From positions 243,361 through 307,360 of the forward strand of contig MNCI01019003.1 of NCBI GenBank assembly GCA_015680685.1: 64,000 nucleotides of DNA, written 5' to 3'. The notes under the pieces were generated by a model. The model searched no databases. It worked only from the letters and a program-made list of their open reading frames with translations, and was not told the DNA's origin. Source of the stretch: Gnetum montanum. Taxonomy: Eukaryota > Streptophyta > Gnetopsida > Gnetales > Gnetaceae. This document shows, in pieces, positions 1 to 9,985 of this stretch; the first letter of the stretch is position 1; each line of letters opens with the position of its first letter. A program made the translations under genes and the position numbers.

Positions 1-235
1 AATCAAGAAATTCATATTATTCCTCCAAAATAAACATTTAATTATAAGGAGTGATCTAAAACACTTGGATTGATATCTTAGCTCCAAAAATCTAAATAAA
101 GTTGCTCACACACATTTAATTACATGGCCTCTGTATTTAGCTAACTTTGATTTTCCTACAAAGTTCATTGATGGAAAGAAAAACAATCTCATTGACTTCT
201 TAACTAGAGAGTATCATCTCTTTGCTTAAGCTACT
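1..235 (+). pseudogene. Pararetroviral RNase H C-terminus (E4, + piece)
   Basis: Reading the + strand from base 2 gives an interrupted frame that ends in a segment rich in F-D-F, F-I-D-G-K, and then L-I-D-F-L-T-R-E near 150-215. This matches the C-terminal end of the RNase H of caulimovirids and Ty3-type elements, where a conserved Asp-Phe/Ala-Leu-(S/T)-R tail closes the domain. RNase H removes the RNA template strand after reverse transcription. The frame has stops and enters from outside the window. It is assigned to the virus rather than a Ty3 element because a second reading frame and a promoter-like region follow at once. The assignment to the caulimovirid is an inference from that context. 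Confidence 0.5.
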
Positions 236-239
236 AATG

Positions 240-1140
240 TGTTTTGTTATTTTCCTTTGTAGATATACTAATACAAGAAGGATGGATTTTAAGATTTTCC
301 ACTCTCCTACAGCCTTGTAGGGCTAATGAAGTTTTTATACCAACACTAGAATAGGAACCTCACCAAATCCAACATGGAGTAGACTTTACCATACTATGAA
401 TCTTTTTAGAAATGAGGACCATTTTGGAAGAATTAAAGAATTTTTTTATCATCCTATGGTACCACCTATTAAAATCATATCCTATGTTGAAATGACTAAT
501 CTAAGCCTTCAACCTGATCCCACTAATGAAGAAGCCTATGTTACCTATAACCCACTACACTAGCCATTGTATAAACCAAGTTCTTTCCATCACTTCAAAA
601 TTGAAATAAACAAATCACAAAATCCTAATGAACTATTTTTACAATGATGGGAAGAATTTGGTAACTCTCCAAGATACTATGCTCCTACCTACCCTCAACA
701 TCTTTTTCATAGGAGAAATGAATATCATGGTGATTTTATCTATTATGGAGATCTTCAAAAAAGAGGTTGGTATACACTAAATTTTAGCTATAATTCCAGT
801 TTCTACCTAACAACATGTAGCATGCAAAGGATTGATTTGTCTAATCCTTGGGGATATGCCTTCTACAGAGATTTCTACACCTCCAACAAATATGACATCA
901 AAAAATATTACTCAAAACAAGGCATTCAAAAACCAAGGTCACTAAATCTATTGTTTCTTGAGAAAAGGATAGTCTAGGCCCACAATGATGGTACTGAGTA
1001 TTAAATTTTAAATTGGCTTTATCATGGATCACCAGTCCATCACTTTACTCCTCCTTCATCTCCTCATGTGTGGAGCCAAATTGAAGATGATTTTGTCCAC
1101 TCTAATGAAGAATATGATTCCCCTAGAGATGCGTGACTAT
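240..1140 (+). pseudogene. Last reading frame of endogenous pararetrovirus (E4)
   Basis: A coherent + strand frame runs with only a few stops from about 480 to 1130. It is rich in Tyr, Phe, Trp, Asn and His, with recognisable stretches such as GDFIYYGDLQKRGW near 730-770 and SNPWGYAFYRDFY near 840-875. I do not recognise a domain. It lies between an RNase H end and a promoter-like TATA region, the place of the last gene or the C-terminal polyprotein extension in caulimovirids. Coding quality is inferred from long open stretches and composition. Function is unknown. Confidence 0.4.
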
Positions 1141-1240
1141 ACAAAAAGTGGCTTGTACAATAATCTACCTTTGTAAAGTGTCTTTTTTAGATTCCATATT
1201 GATAAGGGTCTAGTACTTAGGTGGTTGTGTAAATGCACTG

Positions 1241-1500
1241 GCTATAGTAAAAGTGTCGCTTGTTCCTCCCATAAAAGGAGATCCCTAGTATCCTTGAGAG
1301 GCATCAAAAGAGATATTGTCAGAGTTGCTCATAGCACCTTGCAAGTATTCCTTCCAAGCATCCCTCAAGAGTTTTGAGTCTTTGATTGTATCTTTGAGTT
1401 TTTCTCAATGTGAATAAATGATATTTGACTCTATGGCAAGATAATTTTGTTTTTGAACATTTCTTACACTACTATAATAGAGAAAAAATCTGGTGGAGAC
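1241..1500 (+). promoter_or_regulatory. Pararetrovirus-like promoter and poly(A) region (E4)
   Basis: CATAAAAGG at 1270-1278 looks like a decayed TATAAAAGG, followed by GAGATCCCTA and a GAGAGGCATC-like segment. AATAAA follows at 1413-1418. A TATA box shortly upstream of a poly(A) signal, placed after the last reading frame, is the arrangement of the caulimovirid pregenomic RNA promoter. No clear tRNA-Met primer site (TGGTATCAGAGC) is visible. At about 1500 the coding sense switches to the - strand, so the leader is cut by an inversion junction. Confidence 0.4.
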
Positions 1501-3671
1501 TAACTATGGAGTCAAGTGTGAGGCTCTCCCAAAAGTGTGTGGGTATGATTCTCTTCTAGCTAAAGAAACCTCAACACCACTATCTATCAATGCATCTATA
1601 CAATATTCTTTATAATGTGGAAACTTAATAGTTAGTAAGAAAACGGATGTTGATAATCTTTCTTGGTTATTATTGACTAGTTTAATAGGTAGAGCTACCT
1701 GAGTTTCTTCTTGGTATTACATCCTTTCTGTACTTTCTTATTCTCTCTCTAGGTCTTCTAATTCCTAGGTGACCCACTAGATGAATTTCGTAAGTTGTAT
1801 CCTAGTGGTTCTCCATATGTTTTTGCTTAGGTTAGGTTGTTCTTATTGTGAAATGCTAAGAGGTGAGTTTGGTTTAGAGGGGAACATTTTCTCTATAGGT
1901 TTATACTAGGAATAGTACTAACTATCTTCCTTAGGTTCTATATCTAGATAGAGGAACATTTGTTCTTCTAGATAATATCTTTGTGCTTCCAACTCACTCT
2001 TTTTCCCCTTAATGTGTTTCTTGAGTGACCTATACTTATGTATGTCATCTGCTAGTGCTTTTCCTAATTTTTCTTTAAGTTTTTTTAATTATATTTTTAT
2101 CCTAATACATACTAGATCTCTTTCTATGGGATCAATGTTGGTTGTATTCAATGGTCTAGCTAATAATGATTCTTATTCTTCTATTTCTTTTATGATAGGA
2201 TATTTCGAAGGATGTGAAGAAAATGAAAATCTTGTATGATGACCATGATGTTGTCCTCTATGAATGTTCATGTTGTAGTAAAATACAACATCAAAATCAT
2301 CTGTATCCCCACCACCATCAGAAAGAGGATCATCTTGATCAGTAGTAGAGTTAATTAAAGGGTCACTAAATTTGGAGGATTTAAGGAGGATGTCTCTTGC
2401 TTCAAAAGGTATAGAAGAATCATATGTGAGTTCATAATATTATTTAGAGAGATGATGATGCTCAATGAAATTGACCTTATTGGAATGTTTATCCCTTTTT
2501 AGGAAACTTCTAACAAAATGATTTCCACTATAGAAAAAAATTTTAATATTAGCTTTTCAAACTTTGTTTTTTCTCCATTTGAACATTTCTCTAAATGGCT
2601 TAGAAGTAGTTTCATCTAGATATTTTCTATGCCATTATTTATTTGGTTTCCCAAACTGATGTTTGTGTTTTGAATAGCACAATTCCTTTTCTTTTTCATA
2701 GAACCTTTCTTCATGACATAATTTCATACAAAGATATTTACCTAATTTTTTACCTAAACTATTAACTAATTTTTGTGCCTATTGATCATAGCAGATTTCT
2801 CTATTTATTGATTTCATAAATAATTGAATGGCACTAAAACTCATTTCTTCTAAATAGAGTTCACGTTGTTGTAGCTCAACATGATATTTATTACAAAATG
2901 ATTGTTGGATGACCCAATAAGGTGTTCTTTGTCATCAAGATCATGAGTTAACTTCCCATGATAATACCATTCTTCCATTGTGTTAAGGAATTCAAGAAGA
3001 TCTTGTATCCTATGTAATTGAGCTTTAAAGAAACATTATTTGCATGCATAATCACAATCTAGTTTCTTACCTATAAACTCTTTAGAAATTGTGTTTATTA
3101 AAACTATCAAAGGACTATGCACTAACTTCATATGAACTTCTAGTTTGATTTGGTTCCACCACCATCTTTAGATTCCTTCAAAATTCATGGAAAAATTTCT
3201 AATAGTATGAGATGTTGTATGTTTATCTCATAATACCTATCTATCTATGAACTCATTTATATTGTTTATTACCTTTTGTCTTTCTAGAATAGACAATTTA
3301 TCCATACTAAAAAACGGAGCCTTTTCACTTGTTAACCTGGCTTGTACTGTTGTGTAATTAGCAAGTCTATCAACATAAGCACCATGTGATTTTAACAATT
3401 CTTTTTCTTCAAATTCAAGAGAAGCTTATTTTCTTTCCTCATCAAAAGTATCCATATATGTTATAGAAGATTCTACACGCTCATTGGCATTAATGGCTTT
3501 TCCTTTCTCTTTGTAAGATGGTTTTGCCCTTCTCCTATGCGTGTGTACATGTTTTCTAGTGGATGTGATTCCTGTAGGAGATCCAAGAATTGGTTATGGG
3601 ATTTTAGGGCATTTAGTTTTAGACATTGTAGTAATTATTTTCTCTTTATTCGTAGGAATCCAAATCTTATG
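1500..3671 (-). pseudogene. Pararetroviral capsid-protease polyprotein, broken (E4, - piece)
   Basis: Read right to left, a frame with scattered stops runs through this block. Around 2880-3010 a segment has WYYHGKLTHDL and then an I-G-x-x-x-N-H-F pattern. At 2504-2556 a decayed zinc-knuckle-like motif remains (F-F-Y-S-G-N-H-F-V-R-S-F, where Cys residues would be expected). Around 1980-2140 it is rich in Lys and Glu and looks coiled-coil forming. Near 1555-1620 the motif ALIDSGVEVSLA is a retroviral-type aspartic protease active site (D-S-G) in the caulimovirid style. The order capsid, zinc knuckle, protease is that of a caulimovirid polyprotein. It continues upstream at 16717-17190 across the E1 insertion. 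Reverse transcriptase does not follow, because the strand flips at about 1500. Not intact. Confidence 0.55.
3667..3671. repeat. Target-site duplication TTATG, left of E1
   Basis: TTATG directly precedes the LTR start TGAAACACC. The same five bases follow the right LTR at 16712-16716. The perfect match fixes the ends of E1. Confidence 0.95.
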
Positions 3672-5262
3672 TGAAACACCCCAAAAATTCAAAGGCATGC
3701 TTGCATCACTAGGCCTTGCAATTCGTGCAACGCTACGATAGTTCTTTGGGAGGAGACCGCCCTGAATTCATGTCGGCCAATTTGGAAATTTTTCTATAGG
3801 CTCTATAGATCATCTTGCCTATCCACCTAAGTAGTTTACCCAGCTAACAACTTGCTCAAAAGCAATGCATAGAGTCGACAACAGTGCTCAGAATGCATGA
3901 AACAGTTCAGTAAGTTTTCTAGGTCACGAAATTTGCTACACTATGCTACGCCTCAGTATGTAGCATAGCAAGCTTTAGAAAATGGTTACAGAATGAAGTG
4001 CCATGCTACGCTATACTACGCAGCATAGCACAATGCAGCAAAAGCTAGACGGTCAGTCCCCTCACCTGACTTTGAGTTCTTTAGCAATGTCTCTTTTCGT
4101 CAAAAAGTGACGAACCATGTCTGCTGCTACACTACACTGAGCTACATGGCATATTGAGGTGTAGCAATTCTATGGAGGTGACAGAAGGTAACTCAAAGGG
4201 CAAGATTAGCAAGTTTGCAAGTTTCGTAGTGCAGAAGGCAAAGTCGGTAGATTGGAAAAGTCTTTGCGACTAAGGCCAATTGCTATGCTACGTAGCGTAG
4301 CATAGCATAGCAAGTGTGCAGCTTACATATAGCGGAACATGTAACAAGATGCTACACTACACTAAACATGCTACGCTATGAAGCATAGTAAAGCATGACA
4401 GGTGGTTGTGCGGCATCAATGCACTTCACTTAATTAAACTGTTGGCACACATCTCTAGATGTTGATAGTGCAATTACGATGTGGCAAGCTCACAATTATG
4501 GCATAGTAGACTCATGGTCACAACGGTCATGCATGTTTAACAGTCATGCAGGCACGTGCAGCACAGACAAGTCAACATGGACCCAAGGCACCTGGTGTCC
4601 AAACTACCCCTTTCATACACCCTTGGTCCTATAAATACCCCAATGAGAAACATTTGAAAGGCTCCCTTTTTGGCATTTTAGGTTGGTCCCAGATGTTCTT
4701 TGGCAAACTAGCAAGTTAACATTGTAACCTTGAGCATTGTAAGCTTTCTATTTGACACTACAAATAGTTAGCATCCTCAGCTGACATTTTGTTCCACCCT
4801 CTTTCTACCACCTTGGTAGAATTTCTGCATTGTCTACTCCTGAGTCCGCATCCAAGCACATAGCCATCTTGCTCCATGCATCTTGGTTATTCTCAGGATC
4901 TCTGCACTCCTCAATGTTGTGCAACCAACTATATCCATCTTGACAGAGCAAACTTGTAGCTTCGAAATGGTGCATTTTTCTAACTACATTTTACTTTGTT
5001 TTTTGTTTATTACTACATTTTATAGTGTTCTCTATTTCCTTTACATTCAAGCATTACTTCGCGCTATCATTTCTGTTTTCAAATCACATGTTGCAAAGGG
5101 CTATATAGATGCTGACTAAGTTCCTGTCTGATTGACCAAACCATTCAGGGCACCCCATATCCATTCCATCTAGCATGGCCCTCCCATAGATATGAGGTTG
5201 AGACTATACATGGCTGCCGACCCCTCGGTGTTTTCTAGCTGCCAACATTTTCAGTTGCAATA
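3672..5262 (+). repeat. E1 5' LTR
   Basis: 1591 bp. Starts TGAAACACC. Ends TTGCAATA, where the right copy has CACAACA, so the terminal CA has decayed to TA. It carries TATAAATA at 4630-4637, and many GCTACG/TAGCAT palindromes between about 3930 and 4400, including a perfect 11-bp stem with 3-base loop at 4282-4306. The U3-R-U5 layout is inferred from the TATA position, with U3 near 950 bp. Confidence 0.93.
4630..4637 (+). promoter_or_regulatory. TATA box of E1 5' LTR
   Basis: TATAAATA in the context TCCTATAAATACCCC. It is conserved at 16079-16086 in the 3' LTR and, on the - strand, at 22854-22861 in E2. It is the likely start of element transcription. Confidence 0.75.
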
Positions 5263-5286
5263 GTTTTTTGATGCTAGAAGGAGGGC
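5263..5286 (+). other. Decayed primer-binding site of E1
   Basis: The base after the LTR starts a T-run, then TGATGCTAGAAGGAGGGCC. E2 (RC of 39020-39039) has TGACACTGCAAAGAGGGCC and E9 (RC of about 47615-47634) has TGACACTAGAAGGGGGG. The three copies agree on a site beginning TGRYRCT, consistent with a TGG-type primer site decayed at CG and CNG positions. The primer tRNA cannot be named safely. Confidence 0.5.
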
Positions 5287-5309
5287 CTTTAGTGCCCTTT
5301 CCGCATGTC

Positions 5310-5750
5310 ATGGTAGTCCTGTAAGCCTTCTACACCCTGATACACATTAGCATAAACTTAACACATGTCTACGATTGTTTATGCATTGTGTGGTATAGAT
5401 CGGTCACCTTGACAGTTCCTCAAGAGCCCTACAAGACATAAAGCCTCCAATCACTAGTTGCCCTACCCACCTTATAGTAGTCTTGCATGTGCTTTGTACC
5501 CTATTGTGCGCTAGCGTATCGTGGGATGCAGATCAATTGCTTTGACAGTTCCTCGGGGACCCTATGAGACATAATGCCTTCTTGATCGCTAGTTAATTTG
5601 CCCATCTTATGGTAGTCTTGCATGCGCTCTGTACCCTATTGTGCACTAGCATAAATGTGATACCCTTTAGTGGTTGTTTATGCTTCGTGTGGTATAGATC
5701 AGTCACCTCAACGGTTCCTCAAGAGCCCGACAAGACATAAATACATTTTT
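5310..5750 (+). repeat. Tandem repeats in E1 leader
   Basis: About three degenerate copies of a unit near 160 bp. Each holds a segment like TGGTATAGATCGGTCACCTT, then GGTTCCTCAAGAGCCC, then AGACATAA, then a TAGTCTTGCATG...GTACCCTATTGTGC stretch. The E2 leader has about five related units at 38285-38960. The array lies between primer site and gag and codes for nothing visible. Confidence 0.75.
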
Positions 5751-5809
5751 GATTTCTTTTTGATTGCTTTCCAATTCTTTCTTCTTATTGCAAAACTATT
5801 TAGCTTACA

Positions 5810-8750
5810 ATGGCTTTTCAACTACTACTGCTAATGCATTCAATGTGGAAGTTCCCTTCAATGTTGAGGTTCCCATCATGATTCAAGGCACTACTGGTGC
5901 CGAACAACTGCTGAACCTAATGCTAGAAACATGTTGATCCCTCAAGATTCAAAATTGAGACCTTGAGGGCTTTGCCCAGCAACATGAGCATTACAAATTT
6001 CTCTATGCAAAGGTGTAAGAAAGTCTTTGAGTTCACTTATGGCAATGGGAAGGAATTTGTTCCCACTCCTGGTGCTTCCATACCTTTTGACATAGATGAA
6101 TCAATAGCTGCTAGACCAGCTAATCCAGTTGGCTAGGCTTAGGGAGCAACAGGACACAACGTCCAACCAAGATGATGCCTTCCAAGATGGACAGAAGGAA
6201 CTCGATTCCCAATTAGATGAGGGAGGTCAAACCAACCCCGTTCCTATCATGCCTACCCAATCCTTCTAGGCCAATCTGTTATCTATCACCGCTTCCTTTG
6301 TGATCACACCTACGCCTCCACAACCCATGATTACAACTACCATGGGTAGCCATGTTAACCCCATGGCATTTCAATTTCCTCTCTCACCTATTTTACTTGT
6401 TTTGTTTGTAGCCACTATTCCTTCTCAAGCTGTTTAGCAATCCATTCCTATAGCATATCATATGCCTATCATGACTATCCTGCTCCCACGTTCATACTAT
6501 GCCTACCTCATAATCGTACGCAGCTTCTGTTTCCATTCCTACATTCACCTTTGTTCCACCCACTGTGGTGGGCCCCGGCCCATCCACATGGTGGACCCCA
6601 TTTGCTTCTGCACTTATTCTGCAACTGTCATAAATGTCTCATTATGTTTGCTCTTAGATCCACTAAGCCTTGCAAATGGTACAACCCAACACGGGGCTAT
6701 GGTCTATGTTGCCAACGATACAAGTGGTTCATCTGGTATCCCAACCCATGGTTGCTACCCTAACAACACCACCTACCAAGTGGTGGATAACACAAGCAGC
6801 ACCATTCACGGGGGTCACCCCAATGGCATCGTCAATGGGTCATGTTGTCACCTCCACCATTCCATGGATGGGGACTACCTCTGAAAACTATCCACAACAT
6901 CATAGGGTCTGAACCAAGTGTTCCAACTCATCTAGACCCTTACTGAGGAAATAAAATTCCTCAAAGCTACTGGGTCTGACACAGTACAAGTCATTGAATT
7001 TTACCAAGATGACCCCATTAGCCCTACGATCCCTACTTTGACACTACCCTTAGGGATGTCCCTACCACACTTCACGAAATACGATGGGGAGGGAGATCCC
7101 AATGCACATCTTGTTCCCTTTAGGTCCAAATCCCTTCTATTACAACAATGGCTACACATAATTATTCATATCTTTGCCATCTCTTTACTTGGGAAAGCCC
7201 TAGATTGGTACCATGCGCTGCCATGCTCATCCATTTCAACTTTGGAAGAGCTCCTAACCTGGTTTGTGACATGCTTCAAGTACAACTTGAAGCCAAAAAC
7301 CACACTGGATCAGTTGATGAGTGTGAAGTAAGATCCTCTAGAGCTAGTCCAAAAGATCATTCAGCATTGGAGCACAACCCTTAATGAAATCCTTGAGCCC
7401 ATCGCGGAGGCTCACTTGCTAGCTATCTTTAAGGGTGCAGTGAAAGACTTCATCAAGTCTAAACTATACTACCTTGCTCCTTGCTCTCTTAGTCAGGCTT
7501 TTTCTTAGACTAAGAGCATACAGGATGCGTCTGAGGCAAGTAAAGACCTAGCCTACATTGCCTACAAAAACACCTTTACAAAGAAGGAAAAGGGTAAGGC
7601 CCCAACAACCATAGTGGATACTATGGTGATTGAGACCAAGCCCAAACCTAGTAACAATGGTAACAAGAATGCCAAGAAGCCAGTTGCACCCATGACTAAC
7701 CCCATGCCCAAACAGGACCATGTACTGCAGCCTCCCATACCTGCACCTAAGACATCTGCACAACCCAAATCCAACTTTCAACACAAAGATCGCTCAAAGT
7801 ACACCCCACTACCTCTCTAGCCTTTGGAACTTCTGAAGGAACTATTGGCAGCATGGTACATCCAACATAAGAAAATGTTGGAAGAAGCAATTAGGAGACA
7901 TCACCACTATTGCAAGCTTCTTAGGAACCCTTCGTTGGCCTTGCCTAATGAGCCTCCAATTTCTATGGATTTCAAGCTGGATAGGTTTTTTGACTACCAC
8001 CAACAGTGTGGTTACAACATAGATTACTGTCTGGCATTGTAGGATGACATCCAGAGATTATTCGACCAAGGAAAACTGGTGCTAGATGAAAGTAACCCAG
8101 TACACCCTGAAAACCAATCTATGTATGTCTACATAGATCCAGTAAACACCAACAATTCCGATTACATCATCAATGCCATCAACATGGACAGTGATCCTGG
8201 GCCACCCTAGCAGCCATTCGTGGTCTATGTGCCTCAATGTTGTGCACCAGTACTATTGACGATTGGTTGAGGCTTGCAATAGCTATTCATCCTAAGAGTC
8301 CCTCCACAGGCATCCACCTTTGCTTCACCTACTAGAAAAACCACGCTACCCTACTCGTTAACACCTCTAGCTCCATTTCTCATCAGGGGGTCGATGCCTT
8401 CGACAACCACCATCCCATCCAAAATAGCTGAACAACCTTCTTATCCTAAAAGGCATGAAGTTCACTTCACAGGTGAAATATCAAAAGGAAGTACCGCCTA
8501 AGGTATTCCCAAGACTATGCCTTTGCCCCTTGCATGTGTGCCTTCATCACCAAAGATGAATGTCGGTATGACCACGCAGTTTCCACTGCTCTATCAAAAG
8601 GGGTCTGAACCCAGATCCAAAGTCACCCCTCCTCAGAAAATTTGTCTCCTAGGATGAATAGAAGAGGAGGAAAGTGTAAAACAAGGGGGTGGCAAAGACC
8701 TCCTGAACACCCTCGCTTAGGTCAAACAAGCTCTAAAACAAAAAAGCACT
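5810..8750 (+). pseudogene. gag remnant of E1
   Basis: ATG at 5810 aligns with the gag start of E2 at 38171. A lost T a few codons in shifts the frame. The 6300-6900 part is Pro/Thr/Ala-rich and low complexity. The capsid part lies at about 7038-7540 (SLPHFTKYDGEGDPNAHL, then LLGKALDWYHALP and TWFVTCFKYNL), typical of the retrotransposon gag domain: a W-Y pair, then the long helix with Leu-Gln-rich spacing. At about 7990-8040 there is a Tat-type knuckle, DYHQQCGYNIDYCLAL, of the C-x-H-x-G-H-x-C kind but decayed. A further frame leads into protease. Gag packages the element RNA into virus-like particles. Several stops and shifts make it non-functional. Confidence 0.8.
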
Positions 8751-8753
8751 ATA

Positions 8754-9620
8754 TTGAGCCTATACGACCTAATCATGACATCCATCCCGCACCATGAGGC
8801 TCTGCTCCACATGTTGACAGCGACTTTGGTGAATGAAGACATGCCAGTAGAAGAGGAAGTGATCTACTCGATTATGCTTCCCTCCATACCTACAAAGCCA
8901 GAACAGCCTCAACTAACCTTTTGCAATAACATCATTACGAAAGATCCCAAAAGAGGTCAGATGACTACAGCACCCCTCTTCATCACAATTCGGGTCTGCC
9001 AACATGAGATCCGAAGGGTAAATGTTGATGATGGGGCTACTACAAATGTCATCCCCTTCCCTATTGTGGACAAGTTAGGCTTGGTTGACCAGATCAAACC
9101 CACAATGACATCATTCCTGAGGTCATTCAATAGGGTGTGGGTCGTGGTGAAGGGCACAGTCCATATAGACTTCATAGCAGGGGACCAGTTCCCCACAAAC
9201 GCAATGTTCATCGTGGTTGAGGAAATGCATGGGTTTAACTTGATCTTGGGGAGATCATGGTTAGCGTAGCTTAGGACTGTCTCCTCACCCATAAACCAGG
9301 ATATCCACTTGCCTTACATAGGTAAAGAGGTGGTGATCCATGGTGATGAAGTAGCAATGAAAGCAATCAACAACATGGGCATGGAACAGGGCTTAGAAGT
9401 TATAACTTCTAAGAATGAAGTGCTTGTCATAGTTTACACTGACCATCTGGCAAGAGGTTTGGCTTAGTAGGCTGACCCTCAAAGCGCAAATGCATGGGTT
9501 GAGTTACCCTTCCAAGTGGGGGGCAACAATGTAGATGAAGTCCATGGTAGAGTGCCTCAGCCTTATGTTTCACTCAACCCTCGTTGGGTCAAGAAGCAAC
9601 TACGCCTAGCGTAGCAACCC
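8754..9620 (+). pseudogene. Aspartic protease of E1
   Basis: The longest open stretch (8754-9269, 171 codons) carries VDDGATTNVIP at about residues 91-101, the D-(D/S/T)-G active site of a retropepsin-like protease, and LILGRSWLA at the end, the second hydrophobic-ILGR motif. Protease cleaves the gag-pol precursor. E2 has the same order at 34600-35185 on the - strand. Downstream the frame carries on with stops to about 9600 (NPRWVKK), and then hits the minisatellite. RT does not follow; the antisense gene does. The first Met at 8754 is probably not a true start, since gag and protease look like one frame. Confidence 0.8.
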
Positions 9621-9649
9621 CTTCACTTCCTGCCCATGCATCATCTTTG

Positions 9650-9985
9650 TGCATTGATGCAATGGCTTAAAATAGCCTAAAACTAGCAATGTGCAATGGC
9701 CTGAAACGACCTAAAACTAGCAATGTGCATTTATGCAAAGGTCCGAAATGACCTAAAACTAGCGTTGTGCATTTACATATCATCCTTATTTTCACTCAAC
9801 CCGAGTTGGGTCAAGAAGTAGCTACACCTAGCATATCAACCCCATTTTTTCCTACCCACGCACAGTCCTTGTGCATTTACACAATGGCCCAAAACGCCTA
9901 AAACTAGCAATGCTACGCCATGTCCCAAAACGGCCTAAAACTAGCGATAACCCGAAACGGTTTAAAACTAGCACATGAAAGCATA
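9650..9985 (+). repeat. Minisatellite A of E1
   Basis: Degenerate tandem units of roughly 20-60 bp centred on GCCTAAAACTAGCAATGTGC, with variable spacers such as ATGGCCCAAAACG. Copies lie at about 9665-9740, 9750-9775 and 9895-9975. It separates protease from the antisense gene. The E2 counterpart is at 33990-34290 in reverse sense. Confidence 0.85.

Noticed and set aside
4883-5119. 78-codon frame also seen at 16332-16568, and reversed at 22300-22565 and 39128-39446
   Set aside because: Part of the U5 side of E1/E2 LTRs. Shared because the LTRs are homologous; changes do not favour synonymous sites by eye.
6462-6912. Overlapping open frames of 70-140 codons
   Set aside because: They lie in the low-complexity gag stretch of E1 and have no match in frame with E2. 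Shadows of gag.
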